From contig CM026390.1 of assembly GCA_014843695.1 (NCBI GenBank), positions 19,464,466 to 19,528,465 on the forward strand: 64,000 bases of DNA, read 5' to 3'. Below, piece by piece: positions 33,142-43,410 of the stretch (positions are counted from its first letter, which is position 1; every line of letters starts with the position of its first letter). The position numbers and the translations under genes are program-made. This DNA comes from Archivesica marissinica. Taxonomy: Eukaryota > Mollusca > Bivalvia > Venerida > Vesicomyidae. The notes beneath the pieces are model-generated. The model did not search any database. It had not been told where the DNA came from and saw only the letters and a list, made by a program, of their open reading frames with translations.

Positions 33142-33899
33142 AGCGACACCATATCGTATGGAATAAAACTATTATAAAATTTGAAATCATACGTACGAGT
33201 AGCAACATACTCTTCAATTATAATTTGAATAATTAGCTCGGAGGTCAGTAAACAGTGTGCGTATGCAATATAGCAAACGGAAAGTGAAAGTACGATTTTC
33301 CTGAATATGGTCGTCAAGCCCTGCATGCATTCGGAATACACCCCTCTATCGGCAATCAGAACAAACATCTAAGGCAGCTTGTTCAACGTCAATTGTTGCG
33401 TCACGCATGCGCATTGGGAATTTTATTTTTACTTAGGTCTGTTGATATATAACCAGCGTAAGTAGTAAAGTCGTCTCTTTGGATGTAAACAAACGGGCGC
33501 CATTTTGAATACGCTTTATAGTAACTCATTTGCATATAAGGTAATATAAAGTAGGTCACGCGCGTGCGCTTATATTTTTAGTATAGAGTCTATTGATGAC
33601 GTATCGCGCAATTACCGAGCTCTGTGTACGACGTTCGGTGTCCATCTCGGACGATCTAGTTACAGCGTCTCTACGCGGCGTCCATATCGGACGATCTAGT
33701 AATAAGTCTCTACGCGGTGTCCATTTTGGATGACCTCACGATTAAGTTATGTCTGGGCTTATCAGATAATGTACATCTTATAATTCTGTTTCGCACATAA
33801 TGTGACATATGTACGCTAAATGACCAATACATATCCAGAGCGTTAACATTGTCACATAAAACTGTTCTTCGAAGACACTAGAGTACGTCTTCAGTAAAA
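33142..33899. other. No gene; short degenerate repeats at 33634-33745
   Basis: Three ~47-bp units share 'cggtgtccat' and 'cggacgatctagt'. The rest has no recognised content. Confidence 0.55.
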
Positions 33900-34310
33900 A
33901 TAATTGGTACCTGGTGGCCCCGCCACGTACCCGGATGACACTCTCCACCCTACGTCTCATGCTTCCAGTCGGATCTGTTCTCGGGTCAATAACATCCATG
34001 CAGAGCCGCTTCCAACTGGTCTGTACTGGGGGGTTCCGTACCTACATTCTCCGCCCACACATGGATTCAGATCCGGGCTTACCGCTGGCCAGGGTAGAGT
34101 TGTCACTGCATTGGCCCTCATGAAATCCACTACGGTACGTGCTATGTGAGGCCTGGCGCTGTCGTCCGTGTACCGAGGTCGTGTAGCGAGTGGATGGTTG
34201 TCGCGGGACAACGACTGGCTGTAAGACGTCACGGATGTACTGAGCTCCGGTTACGTTCCCCCTGATGGTGACCAAATCCAGCTCGCAATCATGGGTCGCC
34301 ACACCATACG
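33900..34310 (-). pseudogene. Tc1/mariner-like transposase fragment, frameshifted
   Basis: Minus strand, first frame: LDLVTIRGNVTGAQYIRDVL. Second frame: TDDSARPHIARTVVDFM, then LPWPAVSPDLNPC. Back in another frame near 33900-33960: SMRRRVESVIRVRGGATRY. These match, in order, the catalytic core of Tc1-like transposases (DNARPHxAR...LPWPxxSPDLNPxE and the C-terminal RRxxxxxxxxGGxTRY). The last acidic residue of DDE expected after SPDLNP is not seen (C instead). At least two frameshifts make it dead. No inverted repeats are visible next to it. Confidence 0.85.
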
Positions 34311-34315
34311 ACAGG

Positions 34316-34480
34316 AAGTCGCGATAGCGCAGCGTTCGCTTCAGGTCCGGTGTTCGAGCTCCGCTGGAGCCGTTACGAGCGTGCTCTTGGCATTTGAATT
34401 CTCTCTCCATCAGGAACGAGGTCTCGAGAGTTGGAATAACTCGTTTCGCGATCGAGCTAAAATAAATTTGTATAAAAAAA
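34316..34480 (+). repeat. SINE family B, internally shortened
   Basis: The head 'gaagtcgcgatagcgcagcg' is followed by 'gagctccgctggagccgtta' and a shortened middle ('gcgtgctcttggcatttg'); the tail is 'aataactcgtttcgcgatcg'. Confidence 0.85.
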
Positions 34481-34964
34481 ACCGGATGAAGTTAAGCAAA
34501 GCGAACTGAACTGACGTTCTTTTACGACATCTGTATACCGGGATATACTGATCGGTACAGTAACAGAGTGAAAGTGGTGTATAAGAAAACGAAGCGACTA
34601 CACTACACTACATACCCGATTGCACCGACCAATGAGAGCTATAAATAGACACCAATGGGAACGAACCGCTCTATAAATAACGACTACGAACCGATCCATA
34701 AATAACGATTACGAACGCTTCTATAAATATAGACCGATTAGAACGGACTTAGGCCTCAAACTTCAACCATGCTGTCAACGGGTAAGTTCATTATATTATT
34801 CAAACTCGGCGTACGTTTTTATAGCGTAAGAAATCCTAATTATACGCTATATACAAACTTAACCTATGTACTTTAGCGAAAATGAATAATATATATCTTA
34901 TCTCGTTACGTATAATTCCATAAAAACGCGATAAATTATTAATAATCCGTAATGTACGTTTTAG

Positions 34965-35065
34965 AGGGCGATGGATTCCATCAGGAATGAGATATCCAGA
35001 GCGATTAATATAGCGTCGTAAGAACTTGTTTCGCGATCGAGCAAATATAATTTTGTAATAAAATA
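34965..35065 (+). repeat. SINE family B, 3' half only
   Basis: 'gcgatggattccatcaggaa' through 'gtaagaacttgtttcgcgat'; 5' truncated. Confidence 0.82.
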
Positions 35066-35604
35066 ATATTATCCATTCAACATATTCGCGTATCAAGGAA
35101 TATGAGACGCGGGATGGAACTATTAATATAAATGTGTAATACTCGGTGTTCAAATTATAAAACCCGTCTGATGGCTATCTCCGAATAAATCCTATCGTTT
35201 CGTATGACGCATGTTAGTTGTCTGCTCAATACATTGGAATCACTCCGATAATGCATGCGCGGTGCTACATATCTCGAAAACCCAGTGTGTCAGAGACAAA
35301 TTTATAACCATCACGAACTCAGTAGGTACACAAAATGACACAGGTAATTATAAATATCGCAAGGCAAATTGTTTCATGATTCTAAGCAAATTGAAGTAAT
35401 TAATACGTTTACCTACCACGGTTGTCAATGCCAGCCGTTAAAAGCTAAAGGTAAGACGGGTAATTAACCAGCAACATTTCTCTGAGCTACAACATAGCGG
35501 ATTAACTGATGAGCCCAGAGTGCGTACATAACTTAATCAGGAGGTCATCCGCAGCTAATTGGTCCTAATTGATGTGGAGATATTCCAATTGTTAAATGTC
35601 AAAC
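35066..35604. other. No gene recognised
   Basis: No repeat or exon identified. Confidence 0.5.
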
Positions 35605-35647
35605 ACTCGTTTCGCGATCGAGCTAACATAAATTTGTATAAACTAAT
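35605..35647 (+). repeat. SINE family B tail fragment
   Basis: Only 'ctcgtttcgcgatcgagcta' and 'aatttgtataaacta' remain. Confidence 0.75.
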
Positions 35648-35721
35648 TACATCCCCGGTTCAATAAAATAATCCACGCGTTCATAAAATATTAAGTTCTT
35701 GATTGAGGTAGCAGATCCGCT

Positions 35722-35849
35722 GTCTGTCTGCCTGCCTGCCTGCCTGCCTGTCGGTCGGTCGGTCGGTCGGTCGGTCGGTCGGTCGGTCGGTCTGTCGGTC
35801 GGTCGGTCGGTCGGTCTGTCTGTCGGTCGGTCGGTCGGTCGGTCGGTCG
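35722..35849. repeat. (TGCC)n then (TCGG)n microsatellite, runs into a gap
   Basis: Tetranucleotide runs with a few TCTG variants, ending at the N run, so the gap was probably caused by this repeat. Confidence 0.95.
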
Positions 35850-36849
35850 NNNNNNNNNNNNNNNNNNNNNNNNNNNNNNNNNNNNNNNNNNNNNNNNNNN
35901 NNNNNNNNNNNNNNNNNNNNNNNNNNNNNNNNNNNNNNNNNNNNNNNNNNNNNNNNNNNNNNNNNNNNNNNNNNNNNNNNNNNNNNNNNNNNNNNNNNNN
36001 NNNNNNNNNNNNNNNNNNNNNNNNNNNNNNNNNNNNNNNNNNNNNNNNNNNNNNNNNNNNNNNNNNNNNNNNNNNNNNNNNNNNNNNNNNNNNNNNNNNN
36101 NNNNNNNNNNNNNNNNNNNNNNNNNNNNNNNNNNNNNNNNNNNNNNNNNNNNNNNNNNNNNNNNNNNNNNNNNNNNNNNNNNNNNNNNNNNNNNNNNNNN
36201 NNNNNNNNNNNNNNNNNNNNNNNNNNNNNNNNNNNNNNNNNNNNNNNNNNNNNNNNNNNNNNNNNNNNNNNNNNNNNNNNNNNNNNNNNNNNNNNNNNNN
36301 NNNNNNNNNNNNNNNNNNNNNNNNNNNNNNNNNNNNNNNNNNNNNNNNNNNNNNNNNNNNNNNNNNNNNNNNNNNNNNNNNNNNNNNNNNNNNNNNNNNN
36401 NNNNNNNNNNNNNNNNNNNNNNNNNNNNNNNNNNNNNNNNNNNNNNNNNNNNNNNNNNNNNNNNNNNNNNNNNNNNNNNNNNNNNNNNNNNNNNNNNNNN
36501 NNNNNNNNNNNNNNNNNNNNNNNNNNNNNNNNNNNNNNNNNNNNNNNNNNNNNNNNNNNNNNNNNNNNNNNNNNNNNNNNNNNNNNNNNNNNNNNNNNNN
36601 NNNNNNNNNNNNNNNNNNNNNNNNNNNNNNNNNNNNNNNNNNNNNNNNNNNNNNNNNNNNNNNNNNNNNNNNNNNNNNNNNNNNNNNNNNNNNNNNNNNN
36701 NNNNNNNNNNNNNNNNNNNNNNNNNNNNNNNNNNNNNNNNNNNNNNNNNNNNNNNNNNNNNNNNNNNNNNNNNNNNNNNNNNNNNNNNNNNNNNNNNNNN
36801 NNNNNNNNNNNNNNNNNNNNNNNNNNNNNNNNNNNNNNNNNNNNNNNNN
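35850..36849. other. Assembly gap, exactly 1000 N
   Basis: Placeholder gap in the presumed large intron between the cadherin exons at 37935-38119 and 11907-12025; a missing exon could lie here. Confidence 0.99.
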
Positions 36850-36959
36850 TAAATTGCGATGTGCGGTTCTCTTACGACGGTTTAGATAGTTACTACAAAT
36901 TAAAAAAGTAACAATTTCTTTATGGCCACAATAAAGGTGAACACAGACATGCATGCCTG

Positions 36960-37095
36960 GAGATTATAAAACTTTTCCCCAATCTCAAAACTCAGTCTCA
37001 TGTGTCAGATTGGCTCAGCTGACAGTCACACTCAAAATCAACCAATCAGATCACTTGAGCTTGAGTTTGAGATCTGAGAAAAGTTTTATAACCTT
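36960..37095. mobile_element. Foldback MITE, ~35-bp arms
   Basis: The left arm 'gattataaaacttttccc..' with 'ctcaaaactcag' and the right arm 'gagtttgagatctgagaaaa' with 'gttttataacct' are inverted copies around about 60 bp. No clear target duplication. Confidence 0.8.
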
Positions 37096-37934
37096 GGGCC
37101 ATATGGCATGATGATACACTGCAATTGTTAACCAGCCGGTGCTGTATTAATGTGAGTTAATCAAAATCATGTTAGTTAATTGATAACAACTGTTGACAGT
37201 AATTCATTGGATGATCTTGATGATTTCATTTATAATCAGAGTGTTATCCTCTAGTTGTATTGTATGTTCTATTTAAAGATTTAAGAAGAAAATATTTAAA
37301 ACGTTATTTTTGTTCTTGGCCTAACATGCATACATTCTTATCTTTAATGACTTGTCAGTCACCAACACAGATCTTAAGCCTTGCTAAGTATATTTATTAT
37401 GCAAATCACACAAGAAATCAATAGATCATTACCATCATTCCTTACATTGCTATTATACTGTTATATTTCATGCTTCTCTGTAAACTGTGTATATATGTGA
37501 TGCTATAAGCATCTGCTGATGTTTAATGCAATAAATATTGTATTGTATTTAAGTATATTGAAGATATTTGGCTAGCATTTTCATATGGAAACATGTGTCT
37601 GAAGGAAAATGCCAATGATTTATAGTTATGGTATCCATAGATAAAATTTGGCGCAATTTTATTATCACGTGTCGAAAGAAGAAAGAAAGAAACAAATAGA
37701 TTCTAAAAGATGGCGACTCTAAGTATTCCTGCGCTTTTTGATATTTGAACGGCTTCTCTAACAGGTATGGATTTAACATCTAACATGCTGATTTCTGTGG
37801 ATGACACGTCTGACTAGCTCGTTGAATTCATATAGTACAAAGAATTGATTCATACTCAAACAAGAAAACATATGTATACATTCTGTTGATGCTCTAACAA
37901 ACATCAATTGATCGATAATATATTTGTGCATTAC
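37096..37934. other. Intron, no gene recognised
   Basis: AT-rich sequence. I looked for the missing end of the first cadherin repeat here (phase 0 in, phase 0 out) and found nothing convincing. Confidence 0.5.
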
Positions 37935-38119
37935 CTTATTACGGCAGCCGTCGCCATACGGGACAGTATCAAAATCCTGTATATCTATTGGTTTGGTTAA
38001 CTCTATAGAAACCATCCCGCCTGACTGATTCAGTCTAAAGAAGTTTAAATCAAGGCCCACAAGGTCCGTCGCATTGAGGCTAGGAATCCCACTACAGGAA
38101 AACGTTTTAATAGTGTGAT
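37935..38119 (-). CDS. Cadherin-like ectodomain exon (exon 4 of the model)
   Basis: The translation HTIKTFSCSGIPSLNATDLV, GLDLNFFRLNQSGGMVSIEL, TKPIDIQDFDTVPYGDG, ending CRNK, fits the middle of a cadherin repeat: FFRLNQSGGMVSIELTKPID corresponds to F.I....G.I.L...LD. The acceptor is 'ctttatttccag|AT', a strong site; the donor is AAG|GTAATG. It begins with two bases (phase 1 before it) and ends in phase 0. That fits the exon at 38316-38444 upstream. Downstream, 11907-12025 also starts in phase 0, but joining them directly would skip the last ~35 residues of the repeat. Another exon is therefore expected. The cadherin call rests on a weaker match than exons 5-9. Confidence 0.75.
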
Positions 38120-38315
38120 CTGGAAATAAAGTGATGTAAGTAAATTAAAGTATAACAGATATAAATATATTTTGTGACAAAATCGTGGATGTATGGATGG
38201 ATAGGTGTATGGACGGACGAACGAATGGATGGTTGGGTTGGTGGATGGATAGATCGATTATGGATGGTTGAAATAAGAGTGTATCTGTAAATCAATGTCA
38301 TTCCACCATACCTAC

Positions 38316-38444
38316 CGTTTGGTATTGATCCTATTAAAGTAGTATATACAGTGGTGGATCTGGCCCTCCTCGTTGTAAAGTCTCCATACGCACCCGGAAA
38401 GTGGGTTGGAGTAACCCGCAGATATACTATTGCCATTGTGCGTA
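38316..38444 (-). CDS. Probable N-terminal cadherin exon (exon 3 of the model)
   Basis: A 129-base exon that starts and ends in phase 1. The acceptor is 'gttctctgtctaag|TA' and the donor AACG|GTAGGT. In this frame it reads MAIVYLRVTPTHFPGAYGDF, TTRRARSTTVYTTLIGSIPN and is continued by DHTIKTFSCSG of the next exon. TLIGSIPND resembles the start of a cadherin repeat (..gt.Igti.a.D). A competing frame begins with an ATG 69 bases upstream of the acceptor and gives a signal-like MEDILVYQQHYPVRLLLSLV; it would make this a first exon, but its phase (2 at the same donor) does not fit the next exon. I prefer the internal-exon reading. Confidence 0.6.
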
Positions 38445-38919
38445 CTTAGACAGAGAACAAGGCTAAGTAGCAGTCGGACCGGATAGTGCTGTTGGTAAAC
38501 TAGGATATCCTCCATCAAATAGCAAGCTCGATAAGCAATGCGACGAGACTGGAAGAGCTCGACACGTAATCATTCGTAGTGACGACATTTATTTACACTC
38601 CCGACCGGTATCTTTATCGGTCTTTCAACAATTATGAATGCAGACCGTAAACCCGCACGCTTTGTAATACCAGCCTTTTGTTCTACACCGCTAAGTACGA
38701 GGTTCACGCTGACTTCACACATATCTTATCCCGTAGTCTTTACAGAAGAGGGTGACACCCGTAGAATAATCCTATTAACATGGTATAACCAGAATACCGG
38801 TTGTTCGCGTTATTTCCAAATGACCACTCCTCAGTAGCAATGGTAATGAGTGGCTTTCTAGACGGAGCTGCAACTGTGTCGTCTATGTTGAGATGACATG
38901 AAAGTCTGTATATACTCAC
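38445..38919. other. Intron, no gene recognised
   Basis: No supported exon except the alternative upstream reading noted for 38316-38444. Confidence 0.5.
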
Positions 38920-39017
38920 CACACCACCTCTAGAACTACATATATTGGTAGGTCGTGATTATTGATCGGTGTGTGCCCGTCAGTAACTCGTATATTTAAT
39001 TCGCTTATAGAACCACC
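38920..39017 (-). pseudogene. Cadherin-like exon out of order, possibly a decayed duplicate
   Basis: The translation GGSISELNIRVTDGHTPINN, then HDLPIYVVLEVV, is the last part of a cadherin repeat (L.I.VTDG.....V.V.V), just before a DxND linker. The acceptor 'aaatcgctgcag|GGT' is in phase 0. The consensus donor (TG|GTGAGT) leaves phase 2 and cannot produce the Asp that should follow LEVV. By content it belongs after 37935-38119 and before DVNDHPPVF at 12025, yet it lies upstream of both. It could be a duplicated or relocated exon, a part of another gene, or a mis-ordered assembly segment. Confidence 0.55.
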
Positions 39018-39534
39018 CTGCAGCGATTTAAATAGTTTTACTGAACAGGGACACGATGTCTATGTCCGACAGATCAAATATGTGAAAACAAAGTAACGGT
39101 ATGATTTTATAATAGCAATATTTATGAAACGCTGTATAGAAAACGCATGCATATAACTATGTATATATCAACATTGGATATATAAGATGCATATATATAA
39201 GATTTATGTGTACACATGTCACATGTTACATTTTATATCTTCGAAAGCGGTTTATGCTTTCATAGCAGTTAATGAAATACTTCAGTCCGTTATTATATCG
39301 TTGATCTCAGTTGACATATCATTGAAAAGTACGTTTTTACAATTAGTGTTGTTTTATTGGATGTAGACTATCCGATATGCGGCGTCACGGTTTTCTTTTG
39401 TCGGCAGTGTGCCAGTTATCATTCATGGAGACTAAGTTAATATATTATCGTTAAACGACTGACTACTTCCATATAGTGTATAAATACTCGTATAAATTAT
39501 CAGGGGTTAAGTGTTAGAAGAAAACGCGAGCGCT
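39018..39534. other. Intron, no gene recognised
   Basis: No repeat or exon recognised. Confidence 0.5.
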
Positions 39535-39945
39535 TGAAACAGTATATAATGTTTTACAGTAGATATTAGTTCCAAAATAGCGACCAAATTCACTGATTGG
39601 AATATGTGTAACTCATACGGAACGAGTAATAGTAAAAGATGCTCAATACTTTTAAATAAAATCCAAAACTTTAATGTGATTGATTTTGAAGTATGTACTG
39701 AAGGCAAGTTTGTTTTTATGAATATCTTGGTTGATAACAATACCTACACACTGGTAAATGTTTATGCAAATAATGACAAGAACAATAGGAATAATTGCTT
39801 TCAAAATATAAATAAACTATTTACTGACAAGGCACAAAGCCTAAGAGTAATTAATTGGAGGTGACATGAACGATACACTTAAACATGTTGATAGATTAAA
39901 TAAACATATAGCGACAAAACACCAAACCAGTAAAGTCTCTGACAA
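39535..39945 (+). pseudogene. LINE endonuclease (APE-type) fragment, frameshifted
   Basis: The plus-strand frame reads SILLNKIQNFNVIDFEVCTE, GKFVFMNILVDNNTYTLVNV, YANNDKNNRNNCFQNINKLF. After a one-base shift it reads LIGGDMNDTLKHVDRLNKH. This is the second half of the apurinic-like endonuclease of LINEs: GRF....I......T.VNVYAPN and the GGDFN motif (here GGDMN). It stops before the reverse transcriptase. It lies in an intron of the cadherin model, on the opposite strand. Confidence 0.85.
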
Positions 39946-40345
39946 CATTAATTAAAGTAAATAAGATAAGGAAATCAAAGAGATTATTGTTACCACAGAA
40001 ATAGGTAACCGGTCACAACTGGCTAATGATACAACACTAGTACTGGGTACCGAGGTAGACATAAATACAATTTTAGAATTTGGGAGCTATTAATCGCCAA
40101 GTTTCTATAATAGGCCTACGTGTAATATCATTTTATCTAATGAGTAATTCAATAATCACCGATAATCTATAATATGTTGACACCGTTTGATGTCTAAATG
40201 GGTAGATTAATGTCTGCCAATCGTTTAAAATTCTTTCTCGAACGCACTAATCTCGCGATGCCATACTTTCGTTTTTATATCCACACTTTAGGCACAGTGG
40301 GCTCTGAGCTGGTTTGTTACACCAGCTCCGCAAACTATTGTATTT
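39946..40345. other. No gene recognised
   Basis: The left part may be further decayed LINE; nothing else is supported. Confidence 0.45.
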
Positions 40346-40609
40346 TATTATGTTATATTTCGGGTTTTACGCCTGCACCAGCACCATTTTGGGCTATATC
40401 GCCGGCGGGCAGTTTACCTAACAACACCTTTCCTGGGCAGACTCCAGCGGTTAACCAGTACTTGGTGCACCAACCTCCGTAAGAAACTGCCAACTTTTTC
40501 ATATAAATGAGACATGGTCTGAGCGGGGCTCGAACCTGTGACCATCAGTGATGATAGGTTACAGTGGTATACAAGTCAGCGACCGTAACCACTCAACCAC
40601 GGAGGCGGA
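40346..40609 (-). repeat. SINE family D, full length
   Basis: The minus-strand head 'gcctccgtggttgagtgg' with a perfect A box (tggttgagtgg); B box aggttcgagcccc; body to 'gcgtaaaacccgaaatataa'. Confidence 0.92.
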
Positions 40610-41016
40610 CCATATGTGTATTTTTCAATGCATATTGATGCACCTACTACAATAAACTTTTGTAGATCTCATAGTCAACCACTGACACGTGTGATTGTCC
40701 GTCATTTTCCCGGCTCGTTTATATCCTCAAGGTATTTCATTATTTGCACTGTTTTCGCGCGGTTAAGTACACGTATGTTTTTAAATGTAATATCTACAGC
40801 TTATCCGGGTGTTGGGAGGGTTTGTGTGGTTCAAAATGTCTTACAAAGATAAATGTTCCTGTTCTGTATCTGGGGAGCATATCGGGTCTTACAGGGTGTG
40901 TATGGAAGGTTTCACGAACATGTGGACCAGACCTCCCCCCATTGTATATACTACTTATTAAACAGTTAAATCTATTTTAACATAAATTACATATGTATGT
41001 TTAAAATAATACTCAC
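40610..41016. other. Intron, no gene recognised
   Basis: A plus-strand open stretch here has no recognisable domain. Confidence 0.5.
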
Positions 41017-41043
41017 TAACTGACTTGACCACGTCGATTTCGA
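41017..41043 (-). CDS. Candidate 27-nt microexon (exon 2 of the model)
   Basis: Bounded by a strong acceptor (tttttcctttgcag) and a consensus donor (GTGAGT). It is 27 bases long, phase 1 in and phase 1 out, and adds VEIDVVKSV after the signal-peptide exon. Both neighbours fit the phase. With so few bases chance splice-like boundaries are possible. Confidence 0.5.
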
Positions 41044-41167
41044 CTGCAAAGGAAAAATAAATATGTAGAAAAGTACAATGGCGTAATATTATAATTTTGT
41101 TATTTCATTATTTGACAGCAGAAACCATTTTGCAATACAATGTTATTAAATGAATTATATTCAAAGG

Positions 41168-41412
41168 CTGTCCGATTTGCTCAGTGGTTAGCGCGCTCGC
41201 TTCTCACCAATGCAACCCGTGTTCGATCCCCGGACCTGGAAGTATGTGCTATGGTACGGTGGTCGCCAAATCGGAGAGATGGGTTTTCTCCGGTTTCCTC
41301 CCACACGAATGATCACATATACGCTTTCATCCGCGCCAACGAGAGTGATTAATATAAGTTGTTAAAACTTGCTTCGCAAATGTTGTAACATAAATAAAGT
41401 TTAAACTTTAAA
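41168..41412 (+). repeat. SINE family C, full length
   Basis: The head 'gtccgatttgctcagtgg' with A box ttgctcagtgg and B box tgttcgatccc; the body has 'ggttttctccggtttcctcc'; the tail is 'ataagttgttaaaacttgc' ending 'aataaagtttaaac'. Confidence 0.92.
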
Positions 41413-41507
41413 ATAATTCTAGTTTAAATAATCGTTATATATATATATAATAAATTGACGCTTTTGTACATTTAGAAATCGTATTAAGTATTCAAAACTA
41501 ACAATAC

Positions 41508-41583
41508 CTGGAATACCATTTGATGGATATATAAGGAGACTAGACATTCCGACGAATAGAAGTATCTTCACATTCACCATCAT
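41508..41583 (-). CDS. Signal-peptide exon, probable start of the cadherin gene (exon 1)
   Basis: The reading MMVNVKILLFVGMSSLLIYP, then SNGIP, has a basic residue, a hydrophobic core and a small-residue region, as expected of a secretory signal peptide. The donor CCAG|GTATTG leaves phase 1, matching the 27-nt exon at 41017-41043. The start is the first of two adjacent ATGs at 41583; the second would remove only one residue. No upstream promoter element is obvious. A single-pass surface protein would need such an exon, and its position upstream of the cadherin exons on the same strand supports the assignment. Confidence 0.6.
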
Positions 41584-41958
41584 GAAATGCTGAATCAAAC
41601 AATATAATTACAAAACATAATGCTCTACACAATCAGTATGTACATTATCGTTCGTATCTCACCAGACAGTTAGCAGTCACAGTCCCCTTGAGAGTGGTCC
41701 GGCCAACTAGGAGCACTGAAAGTGCTACTTAACTAGGGGGTTCGGGGCATGTCCCCCGAGATTTTGTTTATTCTGTACGCGAATTCCAGAAATTAACAGA
41801 ACACATTTCTATGTTTCGACATAAGTACATAATCAGTAATAGAAATCACATGTTCAAACATGATATCAATAACTTAAAATAGCTATGTACTGTGTTCAAC
41901 TGTTATGGGTGTATTTATTCCAATGTGCAATTAATATGTTGTAAAGCATTAAAAGCTA
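41584..41958. other. Probable 5' flank between two head-to-tail genes
   Basis: No recognised repeat or exon. If the models are right, the promoter of the downstream cadherin gene should be here or slightly further up. I see no clear TATA or initiator that I would defend. Confidence 0.4.
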
Positions 41959-42187
41959 TTAACCCATTCAACCCCAAGTAACTGAAATGGACTGGTGCAT
42001 GATATTTTTAGACCAATACATTAATAAAAAAATTACATTTGGACCAGTTCATTTATCAAAATGGGTATTTTCTGTCTAAAACTAGTAATATTACTGGCAA
42101 AAAGTGCAGGTCCTGATTAGACGGCTCGTCACTGGATCTACAGATTTTCTAAGCCTATTTAGAGGCCTGTGGTGTTGAAAGTGTTAA
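41959..42187. mobile_element. TTAA-flanked MITE, second family, copy 1
   Basis: The ends ttaacccattcaacccc and gtgttgaaagtgttaa are imperfect inverted repeats with TTAA at both ends. It includes 'ggactggtgcatgatatttt' and 'actggcaaaaagtgcag'. Confidence 0.82.
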
Positions 42188-42317
42188 TATGTTGTTACAT
42201 ACTTTAATTGCTTTGGAATTTACACCAAACTATTTGATGCTTTGTATCTGTATCTATTTTTATTTTTTTACAGTAAGCTTTTAGCTTTCATTTCAATACA
42301 CTTGTATTTAATGCGGG

Positions 42318-42493
42318 AAGTATGTGAGATGGTACGGTGGTCACCAGATCGGACAGGATGGTTTTCTCCGGGTAACCCGGGTTTCCTCCCACACGAATGA
42401 CCACATTTACGCTTTCATCCGTGCCAACGAGAGTGATTAATATAAGTTGTTAGGACTTGCTTCGCAATCGTTATAAAATAAATAAAATTTAAA
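42318..42493 (+). repeat. SINE family C, 5'-truncated
   Basis: It starts at 'gggaagtatgtgagatggta' and continues to 'aataaaatttaaatt'; the head is missing. Confidence 0.85.
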
Positions 42494-42508
42494 TTGAAAA
42501 ACTTGTAT

Positions 42509-42675
42509 TTAACCCATTCAACCCCAAGTAACTGACATGGACTGGTGCATGATATTTTTAGACCAATAAATGAATAAGAAAATTACCTTTGGACCAGTTC
42601 ATTTATCAAAATGGGTAATTTTATCTAAAAATAGTAATAATTATTACTGGCAAAAAGTGCAGATCCTGATGAGAT
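42509..42675. mobile_element. TTAA-flanked MITE, second family, truncated copy
   Basis: It repeats 41959 onward from ttaacccattcaacccc to 'agtgcagatcctgatgag' and then leaves the family; the right end is absent. Confidence 0.82.
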
Positions 42676-42948
42676 TGTTGTAAATCAAGTTATATAATGT
42701 CGAATAAATATGTTTAAGCCAAACAGAGGTCCATACGTAGTTATTCCGTATATAGACTAACACTTACATCTATTAGAATTCTATCCATCATTCATTTAAT
42801 TTTCTGTTGTAAATATTTCATAATTACACAACCAAACTGCTCAAATGACAAATATCACTGATAGCATTTCTACATGTGAACCATTAATCATTAATGCCTG
42901 ATAAAGTCGCATATTTCCTACATGTTATCTATACAAACCTTTGAGTTG

Positions 42949-42976
42949 TCACATTTCTGATCGTTCTTGATATCGT
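42949..42976 (-). CDS. Possible terminal coding exon of the upstream cadherin-type gene
   Basis: After an acceptor 'ttatcagcag|A' the first base completes AG left by the exon at 43411-43588, giving ...PISRRYQERSEM and a TGA. The acceptor context is modest and the exon is short, so this is one of several possibilities; using the AG three bases earlier would change the first codon to Ser. Confidence 0.25.
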
Positions 42977-43021
42977 CTGCTGATAACACTAAATGTTATA
43001 ACATGACTTGGTGTTATCATG

Positions 43022-43312
43022 TGTGTTTTACGTTTATTTATCGTCGCTACCGGTTACCCATATGAGCGACACCTCCTGAAGAGATTAGTCATTTTAGATT
43101 TTGGAGGATAGTGCAATGATACAGAAAGAGACCCATTACAGAGTCTCCTCTGGTTCTTTTACGTGCACGGTGTACAGCACCGACACGAGACCTCGGTTTA
43201 ACGTCCCATCTGAAAGACTGTTAATTTTATTAGGGTCAAACGGGGGGATGGAACCTACGTACCCTGGATTACCAGTCCAGTGTGTTACCACTGGACTACA
43301 TATCCGTCTGTA
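43022..43312 (-). repeat. SINE family A, full length
   Basis: A minus-strand copy from 'acagacggatatgtagtcca' to 'cgataaataaacgtaaaaca'. The B box is weakened (ggttccatccc). Confidence 0.9.
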
Positions 43313-43410
43313 TATCACATATAAACATTTCTTTCTTTTATAGATAGCAAACGTCAATGTACTGGGATATTCACATTATCTATCGCTGGCGGATATTAAA
43401 CAATACATAC

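Noticed and set aside
33904..34149. Plus-strand frame with several Pro and Gly
   Set aside because: It is the antisense of the Tc1-like transposase relic.
35647..36954. Open frames of about 400 codons on both strands
   Set aside because: They consist of a TCGG microsatellite and the N gap.
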